Origin: Geosiphon pyriformis
Taxonomy: Eukaryota; Glomeromycota; Glomeromycetes; Archaeosporales; Geosiphonaceae
DNA: 64,000 bases
Direction of reading: 5' to 3'
NCBI GenBank assembly: GCA_016748015.1
Contig: JAAOMT010000198.1
Location: 477,380 to 541,379 of the forward strand
The position numbers were made by a program, and so were the translations under genes. The first letter of the stretch is position 1; each line of letters begins with the position of its first letter. The notes beneath the pieces are model-generated. The model had not been told where the DNA came from. It searched no databases and worked only from the letters and a program-made list of their open reading frames with translations. Shown piece after piece: positions 10,261 to 21,560 of the stretch.

Positions 10261-13200
10261 TTTTTTTACGTGAATTAGCTATATCATCTATTAGTGTTTT
10301 GCCTTTTTGAGTATTCAAAGAGCATTTTCAAAAGTGCTGGTTGGTTTCTACTTCCATGTGACACATCTTGCAAAAATTGTTCAAATACACAAGAGAACAT
10401 CTGTTATATAGCACTTCTGCTATTGACAGCATGTTGTAAAATGATTTCATAATAAATATACACATTGCCAAGAAATCAGCTGAGGTAAAGCTTGAAGACA
10501 TTTTATTATCTCAGTTCCAAACCTTGATTATGCACTTCCAATCTATCTTTTGTTCTAAAAGCCTTAATGTCTCTTGGATTTTGTTATTGTCTCTCCAATC
10601 CAAAGCTGCTTGAAGCTCAGTCTGTTGGCTTAGAAAATATCTAATATTTAGATCCATTTTAACTTTTCTGCAAAAAAAAATATAACTGATATTTTTAGCA
10701 TTGTAAACTTATCCTACTGTACTAAAAGCAGTAGCTTCTTTGGCAAGTTTGTTAGCCTTCTCATTTTCTGAATTACCAGTGTGTATAGCCACTTTGTTTA
10801 TGTTGAGATTAATTTTTTTTTCATCTATTACTGCTTTGATTGCATTCTATGTACACCAGTTAGGAGTTTTGAGCTGTTTTCTAATAGACATAAAAAAATC
10901 TTTGGACAATTATTTATGAGCTGTTAAAACAACTGCTTGATTATTTGTATTTAATGTTAGTTTGTATTTATAAGATACTGCTTCTAAAGCCAGTAATACA
11001 GCTTTTGTTTCAGTTTTTGTTGATAATAACATTTTATTAATTGCTATACCAAAGTTGGCTTTTATTTCATGTGTTACAAAAGTGGCTGCTCTTTTAGCAT
11101 TCTTAAAACCAGTCTTTACCAGTGAGCCATTTGTTGATATTTTTATTTTCTTTTTGAGTCTTAACTTCTCTTGTATGCTTTTCCATTGTGATAATAAAGT
11201 ATTAGAAATTTGGATGTAAATAGAGTCTTTTTGCATCATTTCCAGGTCATTTGGTATTTGGTTATCTAGTTTGTATATTCCTAATACTTTATATTGAACA
11301 ACATCAATGTTCCTGTATTTATCCATAATGATTGTTGATTCTAATATCTTAAATCATATGAGTATTCTACTACTGTCACATTGTCTGTACCTCTTTGTAA
11401 AGTCCATCCATGTTATTAATGAACCATCTTTGATCTCTACTTAATGCAAATACAAAATGTTCTCTTTCCTTAACTTTATTGTAGATCATACTTGAAGCTA
11501 TAAGAGACTTAATTAAGTGTGCATGTGGTCTTAAAGATTTAGGTACTCCATATGTATTATCAAAGCTTCTGAATGAGATGTCTTTTTCTTCTATTATCTG
11601 CATAATATTTGCTATAAAATTAACTCCTAGCTTAGATTATTCATTAATAAAATATTCAAGTATACTAAGAGCTAACCATCTTTGTGTCTGCAAGTTAGCT
11701 AGTCTGATTTTTATAGCCATTTCAGCAATATTATTACTGTTTAATCTAACCAACAAATCTGTGATCTTGCTTTTTGCTTGTATATCATCAATTTTGAATA
11801 AGTTGTACAAAGATGGATGATGCATGACACTGGCTGAGAAATTTACTGAAAGTTTTGCCTTTTTTTTTACAGTGGCTGAGATCTTTGAAGTCTATCTTCT
11901 GGTCTAACTATTCAGAATATGGGTCAATTGAGATCTAAATTTTATGGCTGGACTAAGTACACTGTTAAAAATGTAAATTGCCTGTTTTTCAGTGATGTAT
12001 TTTTTCCTAATAACTCTATACACTGCTTTAATGTCAGATTCTATCATTTTTAGCACAGTTTTATTTTTTCTGTCTGCTCTAATCCACACCCCCAAATATT
12101 GAGTACATGTAGATAAGTTTAGCAATTTTAAGATTTGTTTGTTTGGACCAAATTTTAGCAGTTCAACCAACATTGATTTTCTTTTGTAGGGTCTGACCAT
12201 CATTGTTTCAGTCTTATCTAAGTTGATCTTAATATCTACTATTTTAAAGAAAAAGCTGGCTGTGTTCAGAATACTCTGTATTCTTTGTCTTGAGTTAGCT
12301 ATTCATATTGTGTTATCAACAAAGATAAAGTGATTTACTAATACCAACAGAGATTGTGTGTTTGTTTAATTGTCTTATTTTTTTTATTCAGCTGTTAATT
12401 TATATCTTTGACTATAATTGGTTTGTTTTACTTTACATAGTAAAAGGTCATAAAAAATCCTCTACATAACAGGTAAGCTTGTTTCCTCTTGATTCAGTTC
12501 ATTTTGTACTTGATATTCATTACTTAGTTCAAACTCAGTTATAGCTCAATAAATCTATTGTTCATCTTAATTCTCTTTAGTGCAGCTTCTATGAGTTTCT
12601 ATCTTACTGAGTTGTATGCCTTTTTTATGTTCTGAAATGTAAACTAAGTTTCATTACCAAATTCTCTTACATGCTCAGCAACAGCATTAATCACATGAAT
12701 TGGCACTACTATAAAAATATTCTTTAGAATTGAGGTGTTGTATCCTTTTAGAATGTTGTGAAGCTCACATGCTTTTAATATTCTTGTAGTTAGAATCTTT
12801 GTTAAAATTTTTTTAGTACTTTCAATAAGTGTGATTGGTCTGGTAATGTCAATATTACTATCTCATTCTTTTGGCTTTAGAATTAGTATAACTTGTGCTA
12901 TTCTTCACTCTTTAGGTATGTTTGTTGTTTCTATGCAAGCATTGAGCAATGTTCTCAATTTGGACTTGGTATTAAGCCCAGTTTTCCTCCATAGTTCAGC
13001 TTGAATGCCTGATGGGCCAAAGGCTTTGTTGTAAGATGTGTGGCTCAATATGTGTTCAAATTCTTTATTTGTTATTTCAACTATTACATTATCAAAAGTA
13101 TGGTCTGGGATGCTTTTAATTGGCTTAAACCTGTGTTTTTAACTTTTCTATAGTTCAGATTCAAGAATTCTTGTTTTAGTCCACCCTTGAGCTTTTTTGT

Positions 13201-14503
13201 TTACTAGCTTTTTGATTTTATCAAGATCATCATGAAATTCATCTTTTTTAATGACATGGTTCAATACTATTCTTTGTTTTTTTTTGTTTAGAATGTTTTT
13301 GATCATTGCTTCTTTGTTTAATTCAAAGTTTTGTTGTCTTTTAATAATATTATTCACTATCTGTTTCTGCTATTTTAGCCTAATCCTAGCATGCAGTATT
13401 AATCTGTATTTTTTTTTGATGCTGAATAATTCTGTAATAAGCTTATCTTTTGGAAGAATCATCAGATATGTATTTACTGCTTTAGGTTTTAGCTGTTTCT
13501 ATTTAGCCAACAGCTGCATAACATTGTTATCATGCATATCTGCATTGTTTACTTTTATTTGTTTAATTATATTAACAACAATCTTTACAAGCTTGTGTGT
13601 ACAGATTGGATTCCTACTTTTTTTTTAGTAAGCAGTCAGCAGCTTGTAACACAGTCTTATTAATTGTAAGCCACATCTAATTTAAATTATTATTGTTATT
13701 ATCTACTAATTTTCTTTGTGCTTTATCTGTTAATTGATTAGTTTCTTTTGCATAGATCTCTCATTGAACTCCAGATGCTTTTTTAATATCAATTATAATT
13801 ATACTACACTTCTTTCTTCCAAATCTAGATTTTTTAGTGCTTGCCAAGATTCTGTCAGATCAAATAATTGTTACTACTGCTTTGTGATCAGTGTTAAATA
13901 ATTCATTAACCTCAATCACCCCAATATTTATGACTATTGAAGCTATAACTGCATTAGTAAACACATAATCTAATCTTTTTTGTACTCTATTTAATGCCTA
14001 TGTTTTTTCTGGATTGTTTGTTGCATATACTCTATGTATATCTACCAAGTTCATATGTTGTAATATTGTAGCAGTGGAACAAGCTTTGGTTTTATTTGTA
14101 GTAAATGTTTCTTTAATTGATTTGGATATCAGATCTTCATTCAAATTGCCTGCAACTATAATTATCTTCTTGTTTTGCTGATTTCTTTAGCTACTGCTTT
14201 CTCAGTAGGCAATTTGGAAGCAAACATGTACAACCCAACTATATGCACACTAATTTTATCTCTAAATTTTAATACCAGATATAGCAGCCTCTCATAATAT
14301 TCCCTAATTGTTTCTACATAGTACATCCAGCATTTTTTAACCAATATACCAATCCCAGTTTCCATTTGTTTCTTAGCACTTACCTCCCAAAAAACATGAT
14401 ATTTATTAAAGCCAAAAAATATACCCTTTTCTTTGGGTGGAGTCAGTTTAATTTCTGTAATAATTACAAAGTCAAATTGTTCTTTAATACTTTATTGTAG
14501 TAC
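10261..14503 (-). pseudogene. LINE ORF2 (endonuclease, reverse transcriptase, RNase H, C-terminal CCHC), LINE-A
   Basis: Read right to left: an apurinic-type endonuclease start (DFVIITEIKL at about 14440, catalytic-Glu segment); RT with IPKE*RIAQVILILKPKE and RPITLIESTKKILTKIL (12780-12920), box A as FQNIKKAYNSV (about 12609-12640), box C as FVDNT (about 12310-12330) and the thumb (11904-12203); RNase H with ISTNGSL and TETKAVLLALEAV (10910-11326); and a terminal C-x2-C-x7-H-x4-C motif (about 10310-10390). Both Asp residues in box A's D-x-x-K-A-Y-D pattern, the second Asp of box C and the RNase H T-D-G-S Asp all read Asn. With many stops this is a dead copy. Normally ORF2 nicks target DNA and primes reverse transcription. 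Confidence 0.75.
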
Positions 14504-15253
14504 TGTTACGGGTTGGAATAACAAGCTAATAGATAGCAAGGGAGAACAGTATTGTATGATGATGAAAATAAACAAAGAGGGAATTACAATAAAGGAGCAA
14601 ATTGAATAAGTAGGAATTCAATGTGCGTGATCAGTCTCATAAAAATCACAGTTGCTAATCTTTTCTTAAATCTGAAGGTAGAGGAATAGTCCGTGATTGT
14701 CAATAAGATAACACCACTGCTATTATTCTATGCTTCAACTCGGCAATTCTTAGAATCAATAACAGGTATCATTGTACTTTTCAATCGTTTCTTTATTCAA
14801 TGAATTACAAGAGCAAGCCAATTGCTTCTCAGGCTATTTCTAACAAATACAAATCAAAAAGGGGAAAAGATAAGATATGTGAATGCCAACAAGTAGATAC
14901 TTGAAGGTAAGGAAAGGGGAATAAGTGATTATAAGAGGAAGTAATTGATATTGTTTATTTCATTACTTTGATCATGTCTTTCTACAGCTAAGGGAATCAT
15001 CGCTTATATAGCTATCTAAAGTAGTCAATAACTAGGTCAACAATCAGGTCAATGATCAGATCAATGATCAGGTCAATGATCAGGTCATTAATCAGGTTAT
15101 TGATCAGGTCAATGATCAGGTCAATGATCAGGTCAATGGTCAGGTTATTGATCAGGTCAACGATTACTATCTAAAAATAGGGTGGCTAATTATATGACAT
15201 CAGTGGCTAATACATGTGATAATTAATAAAAACTATGTGTTTTAACCATAACA
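14504..15253 (-). repeat. 3' LTR of G2-A (750 bp)
   Basis: Edges TGTTACGGGTTGG and TTTTAACCATAACA. In element orientation a TATATAAG box lies at 15003-15010, directly downstream of about eleven 12-bp units of the TGACCTGATCAT type (about 15030-15170). The other edge overlaps the end of the third ORF. Confidence 0.9.
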
Positions 15254-15969
15254 TCATCCTCTCCAAAGAGATTGAGCTTTGGCAAAATTAAACTATTTAT
15301 GGGATAGTCTATGTGAAGGGTTTTGTCTAACTCAAAACTAACTAGTTTGTTGAAGTCTTTTGTGGATAGAGTATCTTGAGGCAAAATAAACTTTGTATTC
15401 AAGAAACCAAATTTTTGTATAAAAGTTCTGGCTCTTTTAGCAATGGTCAAAACTCTTGGGACATCCAATCGTATAATGCCCAAAATTTCCACTTGTATCT
15501 CTGAAGTTGTTTTTTTCATGAGCTTCATGTCTTCTATGATTTCACCAAGATGACCATAGAGTTCTAGTTGTCTTCCATATGACAAATTTTTGTCTATGGG
15601 CAAGATTTTTTGTATTGTTTTTCCAATTGTGCTGGAAGATGAAAGTATTGCTGCTGTTATGCTTTCCAGCAGGTATTTATCCATTTTGCCACCAATTTTT
15701 TCTCTTCTGGTAGTTGTTTTTTTTGGTCTAATAACAGTATGAGTTCCACTGTTGTCTGTTATAGTGGTTTGTTTTCTGATAGTCAGAGTAGCATTTGGAT
15801 AGTTCTTGATCCAGTACTTATGGAGAGTATAGAAAGCGTTTTGAATGTTTTGATCCAGGAAATAATTGTTTATGTCAATTGAAAATACCTCTGTTTTGGG
15901 AATGGTGCATTTATTTATATCTAATTTTTGCTGATCATTTGGGTCAGTATTACCACAACAGATAACCAA
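15223..15969 (-). CDS. Third ORF of G2-A, unknown function
   Basis: Open reading frame of 248 codons starting MVICCGNTDPNDQQ, overlapping the last 49 bases of integrase in the -1 frame and ending 31 bases inside the 3' LTR with VKTHSFY. Visible parts: FLDQNIQNAFYTLHKYWIKN, a basic stretch RPKKTTTRREKIGG, a helical central part (IGKTIQKILPIDKNLSYGRQ) and LNLFGEDDV at the end. No membrane segment, signal peptide or zinc motif. It is found at the same place in four other copies. I do not recognise a family; accessory Gag- or Env-position protein is only positional inference. Confidence 0.6.
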   Translation of the reverse strand: MVICCGNTDPNDQQKLDINKCTIPKTEVFSIDINNYFLDQNIQNAFYTLHKYWIKNYPNATLTIRKQTTITDNSGTHTVIRPKKTTTRREKIGGKMDKYLLESITAAILSSSSTIGKTIQKILPIDKNLSYGRQLELYGHLGEIIEDMKLMKKTTSEIQVEILGIIRLDVPRVLTIAKRARTFIQKFGFLNTKFILPQDTLSTKDFNKLVSFELDKTLHIDYPINSLILPKLNLFGEDDVMVKTHSFY

Positions 15970-17228
15970 TCAAGTCGTTTGTGATATTTTTTGAGTTGTG
16001 TGCCATGAACAGGGCAATTACTGAATATTGTTCCATATTGATCTTGTAAGATATAAGAACTATTGTTCAAAACTTTGTTGACTATAAAGGGTCCTTTCCA
16101 CTGGCTAGAGAATTTATTACCATACACATTGTCTCTGTCTGAACGGTATTCCAAAACTAAGTCACCAACACTTAAAGAAAGTGTTTTATAGGTCTTTTTC
16201 TTTTTGAGCTTCTTTTGGACCTGTTTTATCTTTTCAAAGGCAATTATCCATGCTTCTACTAATGAGTCAAGAATGGTACCAAGTCTTCTTTGCAAAATGT
16301 CTTTGTAATCTCCTATTGTTATTTTTTCAAAAGATATTGTTTCTATATTCATTTCTATTAGTAGAGTTGCCATTTGTTCATAGAGCAGATAAAAGGGTTT
16401 ATAACTTGTTATGTCATGATTCACAGTTCTGTAAGCAAACAAGACTGAAGGCAATACTTTGTCTCATAAGTTGGTTTCTTCACTGGTTTTGGCTAGGGTT
16501 TCACATAGTGTTCTATTGAAACGTTTTACTAGGCCATTTGTTTGGGGGTAATAAGAGGAAGAGAGTTTATGACATATTCCCATTTTTTTGCAAAGTTCTT
16601 CAACCAGTGTACTGAGAAAAGCTCTTCCTTTATCAGATAAAAGTTCTTTGGGGCAGCTGTGACAACAGATAATATTTTTATAAATGAAATTAGCAATTGA
16701 GACTGCTGTTTGATCTGGGGTGGCTCTTGCTTCTACCCACTTTGTAAGATAGTCAGTAGCTGTGATAATGTATCTGTTGCCATCAGGAATTACTGTTAAA
16801 GGTCCAACAACATCTATACCAATTCTATCAAATGGTTGACCAACAGAGATTGGATGGATATCTTCCTTGCGATTGGGTTTTCCTCTTCTTTGGCAGGTAT
16901 CACAGGTTTTGATGTATTCAGCAATGTCTTTTTCCAAGATAGACCAATAATAGCGAGCTAAAGTTTTCTGAATTGTTTTTGTTTTTCCAAAGTGTCCAGC
17001 TAATGGATCAGTGTGCATATTGTAGATCACAATTTCTTTTTCTTCAAATCTAATGACTCTCTGGGGGCAGTCAGGATTTTTTCTATTTCTTTTATATAAC
17101 TGGTTCTGGCAAATCAAATAGAAATTTGATTGTTTGTGCAAATGTTCTCTTTGCTGTCAAGTATAGTCCGGTGGGTATTGTTCTTTACCCAAAAATTTCA
17201 TTAAAGCAGAGTAGTTGTCCAAGTCCAT
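15921..17228 (-). pseudogene. pol: Integrase of G2-A
   Basis: Begins MDLDNYSALMKFLG in its own frame. Order: H-H-C-C domain (MHTDPLAGHFG, then CDTCQRRGK), core with IGIDVVGPL and LLSDKGRAF, then NGLVKRFNRTL where the catalytic Glu is Lys; C-terminal GPY/F-type module with QWKGPFIVNKVL. A TGA interrupts the N-terminal part (in TTGACAGCAA, near 17153) and another replaces Trp near 16462. Function would be insertion of the DNA copy with 4-bp staggered cuts; this copy is inactive by E to K. Confidence 0.85.
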
Positions 17229-17293
17229 TATCGTGTTTGTTTGTGGGGGAGTTACAAATAATAAGGTTGGTTTGGTTTGAGAGGGTTTTACTA

Positions 17294-19970
17294 TTACTGG
17301 ATGGTAAGTCTGGAGAGAGCATCGGCATTTTGATGATTAGCTCCTTTGCAGTATTGAATGTCATAGTCGAATTCGTCCAAGTGGAGTATCCAGTGAGTTA
17401 TCTATTTATGTTCCAGGTTTTTTTTGTTGCGTAGCCAAACCAAAGCTTGGTGATCTGTTACCACCAAAAATTTCACACCCTTAAGATATTTGTCCCAGTA
17501 GCTGGTAGCCCAAACTACTGCTAAGCATTCCTGCTCAGTAACTGAGTAGTTCCTTTCTGCTGGTGTGAGAGTTCTACTGGCATATGCTACGGCGTGTTTT
17601 CTGTTATCTTCATCTTTTTGGGAAAGAACAGCACCAAGTCCATAGCCAGATGCATCAGTGTGGAGGATAAAAGATTGATCCAAATTAAGTTGCATGAGAA
17701 TGGGTTCTGTAACCAGTTTTTTCTTCAGAATTTCAAATGCTTTTTGTTGATAAGTGCCCCAGTGATAATTGATGTTTTTCCTAAGTAGCTGATTGAAAGG
17801 AGTGGCAATTTTGAAGAAATCCTTGACAAACTTGCGATAATAAGAAGCCAAATTAAGAAAAGAGTGTAGTTCATGAACATTCATTGGTTGTCTAATGTTT
17901 TGAACTTTTTCAATTTTGGCTGGATCAGGGAAGATTCCATCTTTTGTAATAAGATGGCCAAGGAACTGGGTGGATTGACATTCAAAAAATGATTTGATTG
18001 GATTGATCTTGAGACCAGCATTTCTAAGGAGGTCAAAAACTTTTTGCAAATGTTCAAGGTGTTCATCCCAGGTTTTTGAGTATACCATTATGTCGTCCAA
18101 GTAGACTAGAACAAAGTTTTCTTTTACTGATTCAAATACTTTGTCTATTAAGCATTAAAATGTGGGAGGAGCATTTGTGAAGCCAAAAGGCATGACTGTG
18201 AATTTGTATACTTGGTGATGAAGACAGTTTTCTTTCTGCTTTCTGGATCCATCTCTACTTGCCAGAATCCAGCAGTTAAGTCAATGGTTGAAAAGAAAGC
18301 GGCACCATGGAATTGGTCTAGCATTGCATCAATTTTGGGAAGTGGGTACATGTCTCTTTCAGTAATGGCATTTAATTGGTGATAGTCAACACAAAAGCAT
18401 AGAGTTCTTCCTTTCTTGGATACCACTACAACTGGGAATGCCCATTCACTCTTGGTTTCCTGTATGAATCCAAGGGTTTTCATTCGGGTTATTTCTTTTT
18501 TTATAAACTCATCATTGCGTCTGTTGGATTAATAGGGCTTTAAATGGATGGGGTGAGTTTCTCTGGTGATGATGGTGTGTTGTATCACATGTGTATGTCC
18601 AGGAGGTTCACCTTCTTTTGAGATAACTGAGCTGTTTCTAGCCAGCAGGTTTTCAATGTCTACTTTTCTTTTTTCTGGAGAGGGTTTTTTTTGTTCTACA
18701 ACCAGTAATTGGATTTCAGGTGGTTTATTTTCAAAAGACTTTTAGACTTTTTTTATTTCCTCTTGGAATATCAAGCTGATTGGTTCCCAATCTTTGTAAT
18801 AGATCAGGCAGAACATGCATTCATCGCTAGGAGAGTATAATGGTTTGTCACACCAGCACTGGGCACAAAGACCATGCCACCAATAACTGTATTTGGCTTT
18901 CTGTCAAAGGTTTTTCTGAGCATGTCATAATAAGACCAGCAGATTAGCTTGCCATTGACAATGATTTCTTCTTTATCTGCCTTGACATTATCCAGTGGTT
19001 TGCCATTGCTAGTGAAGATGGTATAGGCAAGTTCAGCAGTTTCTTTTTGTTCTTCTTGTTCTTTTTCTTCCTCACTTTCTTTATCATCTGATTCATCTGA
19101 TTCATTTTCTTCTGGACTCTGCTTGGGTACTGGGGGAGTTGTCCAATGGTAACACTTAACCACAATGAGTTTCTTACCACATCTGATGGTTAGTTCACAG
19201 AGTTCATAATCAAGCAAAGCCTTTACTTTCTTGAGCCATTCATTGCCAACAATGATGGTGTATTCTTTTGCTTCAGACATTTCCATATCAGTTTTAATGC
19301 TGATGCCATTGATGCGAACAGGAATAGCTTTGGCTATGCCAAGCCCTTTTTTCTTATCACCATGCACATTGGTCATTGGTCGTGTGGATGGTTCATCAAT
19401 TTTTCTGCCAATTGTTTCAAGAAAGTGTTTAGCAATAACACTAAAAAATGATCCACTGTCTAGGATCAAATTGATGAAGTAGCCAGCCACTTGGGCTTTA
19501 CAAATTAGAGGAGTGACATTGCTATTGTCAGCAAGTCCAGCTTGGTGAGGGCGTTTGTTGGTTTTGGGTGTCTTTTTCTTTGGAATCAGGGATTTGTGAA
19601 GATTTTTTCTGAATTGTGGATGGGTCATCAATTGGCCAAAGGTTATATGTGCTGGGGTTTCCATAAGGTTTTTGACAACAGAATAGGGACCGGATTTTTG
19701 TACTATTTCTGGGGGTTCTAACTTTGGAGGGTTCTTGAAAACTTTGGCTTTTGGGGGCTCATTGTTGTCAGCAGTTGATGTAGAAGCTTTATTGGGGTCT
19801 AGAACGAAATCAACTTTGGCTTTCTTCTTCTTTCCTGTGGATTCAGAGGAGTTGATTGCTAATTCATCTATGTCATGGTCATCATCAGTTAAGTTAAAAG
19901 TATAAAAGAGGTTTTTTTCTGGTTGGCTTGCACTCTCACTTTTTGGAGATGTGCCTACCAATTTAAAGGC
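17294..19970 (-). pseudogene. pol: pol of G2-A: protease, zinc ribbon, RT, RNase H
   Basis: Entered from gag by -1 frameshift at the TTTAAAT site. Order: acidic/Lys-rich spacer, protease (INLILDSGSFFSVIAKHF, DSG intact), an acidic Glu/Asp tract, zinc ribbon (frame lost there), RT (FVDYHQLNAI, STIDLTAGFWQVEMD, then YLDD box before MVYSKT), RNase H (LHTDASGYGLGAVLS, TEQECLAVVW, VTDHQALVW). A 7-base deletion relative to G2-B near 18200 shifts the frame inside RT. The stop after LTIQ is conserved in all copies and separates RNase H from integrase. Confidence 0.82.
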
Positions 19971-21508
19971 TAATAAACAGTGGCTTCAACTAGGGGATTC
20001 TCTCCAAAGAAATTGATGTTGGCATGATTGGGTCTTTGGTTGGGCACATTGTTGTTGTTGATCCTGTTGTTCTGAGCATTATTGTTTCTGAGGACTGGTG
20101 GAGACAGTGGAGGATTGTTGCAATCTCTTGAAAAGTGTCCAGTTAATCCACAGCAATAGCATACAGGTGGGCCACAATTTTGTTGTCTTTGATAAGGTGG
20201 TTGCTGGGACTGATTGAAGTGTGGTTCAAATCTGGGTCTTTGTGGTTGCTGATTTTCTCTGACTGCTTAGGCTAAGGGTTCTAATAACCGAGCAAGATTT
20301 GCTATGAGTCTGTCTATTAACTGTTCATTTGAATCTTAAGTGTAAGTGGCAAAAGAAGTAGCAGCCATTTGAGGGGCAGGAGCCATGACAGGAACAGGAG
20401 CAAAAACTGGTAGTGTGGATCCCAAGTGCATCCTTTGGTTGTCTTCAATTCTTTGTGCTAATTCAATGGCCATATCTATGGTGGGATTATCTTTTAGAAC
20501 CAGAAGGGGCCAAAGAGCATACGATAGATCAGTTCTCAATTCTTTTGTGAAGGAGTAAATTTTCTGCTCTTCTGTCCAATTTCTTCTAGTGTCTACTCAT
20601 TTGATTAACTTTCTGATTGCTTTGGCATATTCGGTTACAACTTCACCGGGACCTTGGGTTCTTCTTTTCAATTCCATACGCCATTTTGATATTAATATTG
20701 GGATTCTGAACTTGTTTTCAAACTGGGTAGTGAAAGAAATGTTGATTTCTCCCACATTTGCTGGTGTCCATCTAATGATTCTTTGCTGGGCATTGGCATC
20801 TGTTTCTTGTGAGAACCAGGTAGCAGGGGATCCTTGAAGGTAGCCACCAACAATTTGGAACTTGTATTCATCATCATATTAATTGGCTGTAGCAGCTCTT
20901 TCAAAGTCATCCAACCATTCAATTGGATCTTGTACATCATCTCTAAATAATGGTATTGGGGTGTTGTTTCTTCACCCTAGAGCAGTTTGTATATCTTGGA
21001 GGGAGGCCAGAATGTTTGCTTGCATGGGGTTATTAGCCATTGGTTCAGGGGTAACTGTTTGTATAGACAAGTCTGATTCACTTGATAAAAGATCAAAAAC
21101 AGGGGCAGTTTGGTAGCTTTCTTCTTTTGTTTCAAAGGGAGTTTCAGTTGCTTGATGGGCAGCAATCCAAATATGGATTTGATGATTCAGATATTCGAAA
21201 TCAGGAGGCTGTTGTTCAAAAGTTGCAGAATATAAGAGTTGATTGATACTGTTGTTTCTTTCTTCAAAGTTGTTTTTAAAATAAGCTTGATCAAAGTAAT
21301 AGGTTGTATAAGCTGTATAGGTTTCAGCTGAATGCTCATTCAGGAACCAGTTCCAAAAGTCTTGGAATTGTCTACTGGATTGTTCTTCAAGGGGGAAACA
21401 GATCAAGCAAAAGGGCAGAGGATTAAGTTCAATGAAATTTAGATCATTTCTGTTGTGTGCTGCAAAGTGTTCTTCTGATTGCTGTGGCAGATATGAGTAA
21501 TCATCCAT
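19955..21508 (-). pseudogene. gag: gag of G2-A
   Basis: Begins MDDYSYLPQQSEEHFAAHN, the first ATG after the PBS. N-terminal acidic/aromatic region (FWNWFLNEHSAETYTAYT), capsid-like region (about 20330-20960, EWLDDFERAA-type and RNWTEEQ), then a Pro/Gln-rich linker, zinc knuckle C-x2-C-x4-H-x4-C (near 20130-20170) and the end VEATVY-PLNW. Stops: TGA at 20972-20974 where other copies have CGA, AGA or CAA, and TGA near 20598 where others have CGT. It would form the particle shell. Confidence 0.82.
19961..19967 (-). promoter_or_regulatory. -1 ribosomal frameshift site (TTTAAAT), gag-pol of G2-A
   Basis: Gag codons read TTA AAT TGG TAG; the heptamer T-TTA-AAT is a canonical X-XXY-YYZ slip site three bases before the gag stop. 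Pol opens in the -1 frame. Confidence 0.75.
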
Positions 21509-21537
21509 ACAATGAGGGAATAAGTGAATTTTGACAA

Positions 21538-21554
21538 CCTCACAGGGAGCACCA
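21538..21554 (-). other. Primer binding site of G2-A
   Basis: In element orientation TGGTGCTCCCTGTGAGG lies six bases (TAAAAG) after the 5' LTR. Same site in the other G2 copies. Confidence 0.75.
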
Positions 21555-21560
21555 CTTTTA

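Noticed and set aside
15030-15170. CRISPR array or centromeric satellite in the 12-bp repeats
   Set aside because: There are no spacers; units are contiguous, always inside LTRs and always just upstream of TATA.
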